A DNA stretch of 64,000 nucleotides. Source: Corbicula japonica. Taxonomy: Eukaryota; Mollusca; Bivalvia; Venerida; Cyrenidae. The notes beneath the pieces are model-generated. The model had not been told where the DNA came from, made no database searches, and worked only from the letters and a program-made list of their open reading frames with translations. Position 1 is the first letter of the stretch; the number at the start of each line of letters is the position of its first letter. Below, piece by piece: positions 22,701 to 34,700 of the stretch. A program made the translations under genes and the position numbers. The stretch lies in assembly GCA_038501625.1 (NCBI GenBank), contig JAZAYU010000019.1, positions 2,564,501-2,628,500 on the forward strand. Direction: 5' to 3'.

Positions 22701-25700
22701 GCATGGTTTGACTATTTAAATTCCTAAAATACTCAATTGTAAATTTAACATATTTATTACCCTCCTATTAACCTACCTGTAGTCTCATTTTTATTCCTGA
22801 ATATCATGTTTTAGTAAAACCCCTGTTTATAGAATTATTTGTAGTTTGCTATGCAATAAATCCCTTTTAATTGTAAAGCATTGCTTGATACCCATGGTTG
22901 ATTCTATGACAGTCCAACCTGTGCTAAAGACAGCCTGTATACTTTAACCACCAGTTGATTACGACTACATTTAGTTGTCCCACTGACTGATTCAAGGAAT
23001 TAATTCACCAGTCAACAAAAACCACCTGTCTTAAAGCCCCAGCCCTAAACTTAAGTAAGAATATACAATTGAAAAATCATATTTGTCCATATAGACTACA
23101 ATATATAACACAAAAAGTCCGATCGAATTCTTTCTTATAGACAGGATTTTCAATGATATTGTTAAATTTTAGTTAACAATCTTTTAAGAAGCTAAATATA
23201 ATGGAGCTATATTTAGCTCCGACGAAGAGACCACTACATGCGCGATCTCCATTTCTGTGACGTTTTGGAAATCCTATTTTTGCTTTTAGTTGCGCGAACC
23301 AAATGTATTTGAGTAAATTAAAATTTTATTATCCAGAACTAATGCTGCAAATTTGTGCCTATAGTTCCAAATACATGTAATATTTCATACGAGAGCGGGT
23401 TAAATTGAAGTAATGCCGCTTTAAAAGACCACTTATAATAGAATCAAATACAGGTATCTGATGATAATTGTTAAGTTGTTTCTATCTTGTTACAGGTACG
23501 GAAAGTGCCAATGACACGTTCACAGCCTGGCTCGACAAGGATAACTGCAAATATGACTACAACTTTTACTCCATCTCTGTGACCTACACACACTCCAGTG
23601 ATCCAGTAAGTTTTACCTCTTTTATCTTTTATGCCACATTTATGAGTTTTATTGCATGTGTGACCAGTGAAGATCCAAATCATTTATGCCTTCTGGTCTG
23701 AAGGTTATGAAACTGAGCTTGGAAACCAGTCTCAAATCTCAAGCATCTGATTGACTGAAATGGCGACCAGTCGCCATTTCAGCCAATCAGATGCTTGATA
23801 TTTGAGACTGGTTTCCATGCTCAGTTTTATAACCTTGGGCACTGATCTGGATCTACACTCTTTACTGCTAAGTCAGAAATTAACTCAATTTGAATCTAAA
23901 ACCAGAAGTTTTAATGGTGCAAGGTGCATAATGAAAATTGTGTAAGAATTAATAAAATAAATAACTGCCAGTGATACATCACAGGGATTTATTACAGGGC
24001 ACTCACAACAGTTCAGATGTGAGGGTGAATATTATGTGGGCCAAAGCAAAAATATCATTGTGCATCTGAACTCCAATTTGTGATAAATCCTGCAATATAT
24101 AGCTGGCAGCTATATACTGTTTCTTATAATAATTTACTGACTCAGATTAAAAAAAAGACTGGTTATTAGAACATTTCAACAGATTAAACATGACCATGAT
24201 ACCATACAATTGTACATATTGTTTGATTGCTGAATAAGTTTGTTTATCAATTGTAAGAAATAACAGATGCTTTAATAATAAATATAAAAATACTGCTTCT
24301 TGATAATTACTGGTATGAGCAGTTAAGACTATATTTGAATTTTTAACAGTAATTTGACAATTAAATAACAGAATAAAGAATTCAGGTTATTATTCATACA
24401 TTGTTTTTGTGTTACTTTTCCAGAATTCGCAGAAGTATGGTCCCATAGTAGCAGAAGTTTGCTTACATAGGACAGTTACACTCTACAAAGGTGTAAGTAT
24501 TTGAATTTGTCAGTAACCATATATAAGTGTACCAACAGTTTGCATAGAAAGGACAGTTACACTCTACAAAGATCTGACAGTTACACTCCATTAAGGTGTA
24601 AGTATTTGGATTTGTCAGTCCTCTGTGCATAGCAGTATATAAGATAGCAATAGTTTGCATTTTGCATAGATCGGACAGTTACACTCTACAAATATTTGTT
24701 AGTATTTGGATTAGTCAGCCCCGTGTGCAAAGCAATACATGTATATATGTATCAACAGTTTGCACAAATAGGACAGTAAATTACACTTCAGTAAGGTGTA
24801 AGTGTAGTGCACAGCTGTATAAGTGTTTCAACAGTTTGCTTTGAAAGGACAGTTACACTCCTCAAAGGTGTATGTATTTGAATTTGTCAGTCCTTGTGCA
24901 CAGCAGTATATTATGTATTGGTAGTTTGCATTGAAAGGTCAGTTACACTCCACAAAGGTGTAAGTATTTGGATTTGTCACAGTTGCTTGTGCTTTGCAGT
25001 ATGTATCAACAGTTTGTATAGAAAGGATGGATTAACTCCACAAAGGTGTAAGAATTTGGATTTCTCTCAGTTGCTTGGCACTTCATTGGAACTGTTAACT
25101 TATTGAGGATGTGAAAATGATAGAAATGTCTACAAAATTATCTTTATCCACAAAAGCTGATTAATTTCACATATTATTGTAAAAAAAAAATAAAATAGTT
25201 ACCTGTTTGTTTGATAAAATCAACTTAAAATAATAATTTTCAGATTTTAAAGTAAAATGTTGAGCACACACGTTATATTGACTGTATGTTTTTCAGATTC
25301 TGTACCAGCATGGCTTCACAGCTCTTACATTTTTCATGGCATTTATTCTTGGTTGTATCCTGGTTGCCATTGGTTTCTTGATTTACTTCAAGACTCGAAA
25401 CAAACAAACAGTGTCACCTTCAGAACTTGATGTAAGTGCTTTTTAATAATAATTACAGTTTTCAAATGTAAAGATGTAGAGATAGTGTATAAATAGAATT
25501 TGTGATAAATATTTTTTCTGGTTATTAGGGGGTTCTTATTGTCATTTTTGGATTACTTTTATGTTAAGCCTTTACTAGTGTTGGGATATCGGTTGCAAAT
25601 CACAATCGATCATCAGTTGGAATCGGTTGCCACTTCCGATGTGATTTCACCGATTATAATCGGTTTATAAATCATATCTGTGTTACATTAACAAATGGTT

Positions 25701-28700
25701 TCTAATAAGTAGCTTACATAATATCCCTTATTATTGTGTGTTTGATGATACTTTCTACATAAAGGTTGGTGTTCTAAGAACAAAAAATAAAACTTTTCGC
25801 TTGTTTTTATTTTATATGCACTAATTAATAGTAAGAATACACACCCCAAAATACGTTGTTGATAATACTTAATGCCTAAAAGGCCCTTCTAATTAATTTT
25901 AATCATGACTAGTACAAATATTGACAAAGATATGTTAAAATGTGCAGTATTTTACAGCCAGGGGTAAACATCGGTTCAAATCGATTATGATAGAATGACA
26001 TCGATTATCGGCATCGGGAGGTTCTTACCGATGATTAATCGATGTCTTTCAATCATCGGCACATCACTAGCCTTTACTAAACTGCTAGGGCATTTATACC
26101 ATGGAGATCCAGATTAACCAGCATGTATGTGCCATGTGATCCGGGCCCGAGAATCTACACTGTTTGCTTTAGATCTATTAACCCATTCCCGTACAGAAAC
26201 ACCTTTATTGCTAGGGCGAACAGTTTAGATCCAGATCAGCCGGCACATCCGTGCCGTCTGATCAGGATCTAAACTGTTCGCTTTTTGATTCATTAGGTTA
26301 TTTCTGACCAAAATGCGACCAGTGTAGATCCTGATCAGACGGCATGGATGTGTCGGCTGATCAGGATCTACACTGGTCGCACATGCGTAAAAATGCGTAT
26401 TTATCCAGGAATGGGTTAAGTTATTTCTGAGCAAGAAGACCAAAGTGTGGATTCTGATCAGACAGCATGGATGTGTCAACTGATCTAATATATACCAGTT
26501 GCACATGCAATAAAACCCATATATACTCAACACAAATAGAAACCTGACACTTTATATTTGGTGTATTTTCCTGGAATCAGATTTAAAGCAAATTGAATTG
26601 TGGTATGTAATAAAAATTGTGCATGTTTTGAACTTAATTATGCATTTTGATATTTTGGTGCATGAAACAAGTGATTCAGTGGTTATTTTCTTTTGGATGG
26701 TGCAAAAATATATAGATTTTGAATATGCACCTCATACTTATTCAAAGTTACAGTGTCAGGTTTCTTTTTTTGTTGAGTATATATAGGGTTAAAGATTAAA
26801 AGTTATAATTGGAGTATTTCTGGTTTTCCCATTGAAGTCTTTTACAGCAAGTCATTTAATTTAGGACATAATCATTTTGCAGTGCTTGTAACCATATGTT
26901 ATTACAAGAAAATCCCAAATAACTATAATGCACTATTCAGGTTAGATCTGGATCTGATGTGAAACATCTAGTTGAAACTAACATTGTTGGGTCTGTGCTA
27001 TGTGATCAGGGCAAAACACTGCTCTCTGCCAAAAATCAAAGCGCTGAAAGCGTTGAAAGACTTTCGCGCCGGAGAATTACATTACGCAGCAGAATGTCAA
27101 CTCTGGCTAACATCGTTTAATATGTGCACACGATAGAAACTGCATGTCAACTTAAATACTTGCTCACGGCCAGTATGAAAGAGTAGTCAAACATCTGCTA
27201 TAAAATGCCCACAAAATACCCCAGAATGCTGGATTCGGCATATAGATTTTCAAATTTTCCCGGACCCCCCATGATAAGTCAGGCCTCTTACAAATTAATT
27301 TGGGCCTCATAAACGGACTGATTTTCTAGCTTAGTTAAAAATTAACATTGTTAAAAAATAACTCGCTGAGTTGAACCCCCCTTGTTGAAATCCTAGATCC
27401 GCCCCTGTCTACTATTGTAAATGCAAATGTTATGTAGTGTATAAGCTGGCTAAACAATACTAAATCCTGTAGATTATACTTCTAGTATCAATGAGACATA
27501 AGCTATTAATATTAATTAGTAGGCGGTGCTACTTAAACTTTGTAGAGAATGTTCATTCATAGTATCATGTTACATCTCCGATGAGTAATTTCCAGCATTT
27601 AACAAGCATCGGCCAATGTAAAGATAAGCACAGCCGTTATTTCCTGGTTAGAGATAAAACAAATTCAATTAAGAGAGTAATAAGAGATTGCTAAACTGTT
27701 AATTGTCTAAAACAAAACAACATCCTGATAAAAAGAGACATGTTTCTCGCTGACCTGAATACAGTTTAGTCACTGATCACGTGACTGATTTCTTTATAAT
27801 TGGATTTTTAATATCCCTTCATTTTTGTTTGAACAACAACATAATATTGTTTTCTTCTTTTCTTTGTCGCACTGTCTGTACAAATTTTCGTCATCGTTCG
27901 TAATAAATTTACTTTCTTAATATGCACTACTTTCTGACGCCACACAACTATGGAACTTGTTAGGCGTAACTAAACTACTCATGCATATTTAGCTGTTTGT
28001 TCACTAACGTAGCTGGAAGTGATTTCACTCAACATTTGTTTGATGGAGTTTTTGGCATGGACACTACAAAATTACACGGACACGTACTATAGATCACTAT
28101 TCTTTCGTGGAATTGTGTGCTTGAATGTGCTTAAAACGTCTGCATTTCATTTCGGCCTGCTCTCGCGGTGACCACAAAACCCCGCTTACTTGAATACGCT
28201 CGATGTCGCAGTGATACACCGGAAGTTAAAAACTGCGCGTCTCCGTGTTCTAGACTTCTAGCTTAAGACTTTCGCGCATGCGCGCAAAAGTCTAAAAACC
28301 CATGAAAAATCCCTATGACATTTGATCAGACTGGCATGACAACTTCAGATGATAAGCACATTACAGAAAATCTCTGGTTGTTAAGGGTTAGATAAGACCA
28401 ATTGTAATTTTGAAAAAATCACATGGTCTTTAAGAAATTTAAATTTTGAACTATTGGTACCATCGTCAGTACATCTTGCTTAACCCATTCCTGGATATAT
28501 ACGCATTTTTACGCATGTGCGACCAGTGTAGATCCTGATCAGACGGCACATCCGTGCCGTCTGATCAGGATCTGCACTGGTCGCATTTTGGTCAGAAATA
28601 ACCTAATGAATAAAAAGCGAACAGTTTAGATCCTGATCAGACGGCACGGATGTGCCGGCTGATCTGGATCTAAACTGTTCGCCCTAGCAATAAAGGTGTA

Positions 28701-31700
28701 TCTGTACGGGAAAGGGTTAACCCATTTCCCCATAGTAATGAGTATACGGCCTTAGTTCCCATGTATGATCTGTCTAGATCTAGATCTGCCTGCACATTTT
28801 TTGCCGTCCTATCTCTATCTACACTTTTTGCTTTGAGATTCCTTAGTCTTCTGTACAGTTAGAAAATAGTAAAGATCCCCAATCAGACTGCATGGACGTT
28901 TTAGGATAAATAATGTAAAGAGTTTAAAGGTAGAAAAAAATAATGTTAAAGTGTGCATTTTACTGTTACAGCAAGAGAAACTGCTGATGGAGAGAGGTAA
29001 AACAATCATGATGGATGAAACAGATGCTTTCAAGAGAGGAGGGCACACCATAAATGAATACAGGTTGGTGTTTGTGTACAGTGGGTGGGGTGTGCAATAA
29101 TTCATTTGACACATTTAAAAGGAAATGTTTCTGCTATAGTTTTAAGAATTGTGATGATGAAAACACTTACAGTTAAACTCAAAGCCTGCTAAATTCATTG
29201 TGTCTTGAATTTTATATTTAATTTTTTATTTTCAGTCACAATTTCTCCGTCAGCCATTAATCAGGGCCTTCGAATTAATCAAGTAATCAGCCTGCTTTAA
29301 TTGTCACAACTTTAATCATGACTAATTTCATTGTATGTGTGTGTTTATACATCTATATGTATTAATAAAAAAACAACAATACAGATGCTGCAGAATTATT
29401 TTATTTTGCTCTGATCTGGGTTAAAGTATACGTATACTTTAACCCAGCTCTGATTGAATGTTTGCATATTATGCTCTAGTAATACCTATGCAAAAATTCA
29501 AAAGGGTTAAAATAAATGAATTTATACAAATGGAAAAGTGTCATTTGTCAGTAATGCACTATAATTCATCCCCACATAAAACAGTGATGAAAATTTCATT
29601 ATCTTTTGTTGATAGTGTAATCCAAGAAGGCGACTCAATCATTGGTGTGTTGGGTATGAAAGACAAGATGCAGATGCACCGGGAAATTGACAGCCTTGAT
29701 ATCGTAAACACGGTGAACATTGACACTGACCTCGAGAAAGAAAGAAACGATGCATCGATAGGGACTACAGAACTTCTCATCACAGGTAACACTATTAAAA
29801 TATAAACTAACACTAAATATAAAAATTTTATGTCAGATATTCATATTTTTTTAAAGAAACTGGAAACCTTCTATTTAAAGTTTAAATAAATTTTATTTTC
29901 ACATCAATTGTTAAACAAGTTACTCCAACTATATAAATCATCCTCAGTGACTGCTGGTTGCAAACCAGGGCTGAAGGTTATAAAACTAAGTTTGGAGATC
30001 AGTCTCAAATCTCAAGCATCTGATTGGCTGAAATGGCGACCAGTCGCCATTTCAGCCAATCAGATCCTTTACATTTGAGACTTATCTCAAATCTTAGTTT
30101 TATGATCTTGGGACCAGTACTTGCACCGAATGTGGATTGGGGAAAGTGCGGTCATATCTCATCTCTGGTGGGATTTGAACCCTCAGTCTCTGGATCTGAA
30201 AAGCACGGTTCTACCCTAGACCACTGTTCTTCCTTTACTTAAATTTTTTTATTAAGCGAATACATAACACAAGAATCTCTCACTTTATTTAGTGTTTTAT
30301 CTTGATGATTATAGTGTTTTATCTCAATGAATAAATCAGTTTATGTTATGGTTTATAAGATTTTTTTCACATTTGTTGCAGGCCTGTACAGTAACAATGA
30401 CATCAATAAGGCGACCCTGGACAATACACTTGGGAACATCCGTAACCGGCGGCAACACATGGATAAACAACATGATGAGGAGTATAAACGAGAAATGAAG
30501 AAGCTCTACAAGAAAATCAGTGCTAAAAATAGGGCAAGTTTTCAATCTTAGCTTGTGACTTCATAGATTAAAGAGTCCTTTTCTTATCCCCAGATCCAAT
30601 GATTTCATTTAACTCAACAATACTTAACAATTGAAATTTGATTTGAAATCTGTGCAAACTGATCAGGACTGGAGGTTATAAAGCTGAGATTGGAAACCAG
30701 TCTCAAATCTCAAGCATCTGATTGGCTGAAATGGCGACCAGTCGCCATTTCAGCCAATCAGATGCTTGAGATTTGAGACTGGTTTCCATGCTCAGTTTTA
30801 TAACCTTGGGCACTGGATCTACACTCTTGGCTTTTTGGTAAAATTAATCTGATAAATCAAAAAACAAACAGCACAGATCCTGATCAGATGGCCAAAAAGT
30901 TCAGTTTGATCTTGATTTACAGTTTTTGCTCATGTATATGTATATGCCCAAGGCATATATATGGAGGAAAGGGTTAAGTGATGTATTCATTTGCAAATCT
31001 TTCTTATTTTAGGCTATGATGAACACGTTACTGGAGAAACAAAGAAATGAGAAGAAAGAACTGGTTAGTGCTACCCAGGACCTACCTCCTAAGGTATGCA
31101 TTGACACCTAAATGTTACATCATATCTAAATGTATATCCAACCATTAACTTTTAGCTTATATTGCAAACTTGTATATTAAAACAGTGATCCACTGCAATT
31201 TCTGTTGTTAAAGTTATGACTATTTTTCCATTTGTTGTCCAAAATCCCCATGAAATTAAATTTTGCTGCCCGAAAAAGGGGTGGGGGGTAGGTTGAACAA
31301 CCTTACTGAACCCCCTCTGTATCTGCCCCTGGACACCTGAGAAAATGATATGCATGATGGGATGGTAAGCTTGTCACAAAGATACCTTATTATGACAATG
31401 CATGCCAGGTATTAAAATTAAATAGTTAAATTATTACCCTAAACCATTGTGCGAGCTTTTATAGATAGTGTCCACTGGTAGAAGTTTAAGAAGCTGTATT
31501 TAACTGTGATTTTGGTAAATATATGTCGTAGTTACCAAGCAACTATACATGTTTGTTATTTCATAAACATAAAAATAAACAAATGCCTTGTACCCAACCA
31601 ATCACTCGCATTGCCAGTAACTATATACATACACCAGATATACATCAATACATAATTATCAATTAACAAATTAACTTTAATCAAGTTGAGAACAATTTTA

Positions 31701-34700
31701 ATTAATACGATTAATAAAACGGTTGTTAAGATAATCATTCAAATTTGCCAACTGTGCCAAGCACTCTTGTCAAGAACAGACAATATGTTAAGACATTTGA
31801 GACATTTTTTTTACAGGAGAGGAGTGACCTAATCAACTTAATGAACGAGCAGCACATGTCTGAGCAAAATGCAGAGACGTATAAACTGAAGCTTGAGCAA
31901 GATGAGGAAACTGAAAAACTTAGAAAGGTAGATCATTGTAAAATGGTTATAACTTTAACTGAAAAAGTTATTCTTGGAGTTTACTTTAAATTGTGGTATA
32001 CTGCCTTTTGTGAAGTTCATGGGTCATTTGATTCTTGTATGTAAAAATCCAAAGATTCTTGAAAACTTAAATGTCATATTAGAAAATAAATATCCACAAA
32101 CTTGAACAACACATGAAAATTGAATTAAAAGAAAACCATGAAATTTTGACAAGGAAAAATGTAAAACTTGGAAAGTTATACTTTGAAAAATCTCATCATG
32201 AATATGTTATATGATGAGATATTGAATTCACTTTAAATTTATTAATTGGGTGTGAAGTTTTTGTGGATTTGATTGGTCAGTTGATCTCTGGATTCAAACC
32301 TTGTGTTATAAAGATTTGTGCCTTTAAAGCCATATTGTAAAGAAGAGTAATTTAAAATTCACAAATTTAAGAATCCATGAAAATACGGTAATAATGAAAA
32401 CCAGAAATGTATCTTGGGTTGTAAACTTTAAAGGCATTCAAAACAATAAACTCCAAGTTGTATTACTCCTCCAAACAAAACTAAAGTTCATCTGTACATG
32501 TCTGCTACAGGAGTTTGCAATCCGAAGCAGGATGGGAATCAAGGAGATCCAGCTGCAGGCGTTGAAGGACGTAAAGGATCAGGGTAAGCTGTCCGACTCC
32601 CAGATGAAGTGGTTGATGGCAGAACATTGGAAGAACCAGAAACTGCTGGAAGGAATGTACGATGAGGAAATCTCGAAACAGCGGATGAACCTGGAGGAGA
32701 AGTTAGCCAAGAGGAAAGCTTTAGCTCAGTCTGCTGTGAGTACAGTGAATTCATCTTATTATTTCTATGTGTCACATCAAACATGTGATACATTACACAT
32801 GTAACATATAATATGTGACACATAAGATATTTGATGGACCACACATGTTACAAATCACACTCACACATGTGACAATCATGCATGCAATGCATTGCACATG
32901 TGACATATCATATATCTGAGAAACCACACTTGTGATGCATCACACATGTGCCCTATCATTAATGTAACAATCATTCATGTGACACATTGCACTTGTGACA
33001 CATCACATTCATGACAATCATGTATGTGATGCATCTCACTTGTGACATCACATATCTGAAAAACCTCACCTGTGATGTATCACACATGTGCCATATCACT
33101 TATGGGACAATCATCAATGTGACACATTGGACATGTGACACATCACATTCGTGACAATAATGCATCAGAAACCACACATGACACATCACATTCATGACAA
33201 TAATGCATCAGAAACCACACATGACACATCACATTCGTGACAATAATGCATCAGAAACCACACATGACAGTGATGACACATCACATTCATGACAATAATG
33301 CATCAGAAACCACACATGACACATCACATTCGTGACAATAATGCATCAGAAACCACACATGACACATCACATTCGTGACAATAATGCATCAGAAACCACA
33401 CATGACACATCACATTCGTGACAATAATGCATCAGAAACCACACATGACAGTGATGACACATCACATTCGTGACAATAATGCATCAGAAACCACACATGA
33501 CACATCACATTCGTGACAATAATGCATCAGAAACCACACATGACACATCACATTCGTGACAATAATGCATCAGAAACCACACATGACAGTGATGACACAT
33601 CACATTCATGACAATAATGCATCAGAAACCACACATGACACATCACATTCGTGACAATAATGCATCAGAAACCACAAATGACACATCACATTCGTGACAA
33701 TAATGCATCAGAAACCACACATGACACATCACATTCGTGACAATAATGCATCAGAAACCACACATGACACATCACATTCGTGACAATCATGCATCAGAAA
33801 CCACCCATGACACATCACACATGTGACAAACATACATCATGCATATGACAAAATGGGGCTTCTGGCTTTGGTGACCAGTGTAGACTCAGAATGTTTGTCA
33901 TTCAGTGATAAAAGCATTCTTAATGCATCTAGGAAACAGTTTAGATCTTTTTGGACCATGTATTATGATAACATGTATTATGTCTACAAGTGTAATGATT
34001 GTATACATGTGTTATGTTTGTAGGAGAAGCTGGAAGAGGACAATGATGACCTTCTCAACACAGTCGCCTCACATCAGGTGGTGGCTATCAACGAGATGAG
34101 AAAGTAAGGCTTCTCTTATTATTGTATCATTTAAGTTTACTGAAGCTAATTTTCATTCACAAGACAAGAAAAACTGTTTTGCTCTTGCTTAAATTTGTTA
34201 GTTTCAAAATAATTGCTAACCACATACTCCATGGCTAATGCATGTTTAACATAAATGTAAAAAGAAAACAACTAACTTCCACTTATTGCTTTACTCCTCA
34301 GTTTTTATACGCCCGTTTGAAAAACGGGACGTATTATGGGAACACCTGCGGCAACGTGCGGGTTGGCGGGTTGGCGGGCGGGCGGCGTCCACAGGGTTTC
34401 GGCTCTCTAAGTCAAAGAGTTTTCATCTGATCTTTATCAAACTTGTTGAATATGTTGGTGGGCATAATATCTCGACCAAGTTCTATAATCAGCCAAATCC
34501 CCCCAGGCACTCCTGAATTATGGCCCTTGAATTGTCCAAAATTACTGTTTCCGCTCTCTAAGTCAAAGAGTTTTCATCTGGTCTTTATCAAACTTGGTGA
34601 ATATGTTGGTGGGCATAATATCTCGACCAAGTTCTATAACCAGCCAAATCCCCCCATGCACTCCTGAATTATGGCCCTTGAATTGTCCAAAATTACTGTT

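Noticed and set aside
33153..33838. CRISPR-like array of regularly spaced repeats
   Set aside because: The units are contiguous tandem repeats without unique spacers, in an intron of an animal gene.
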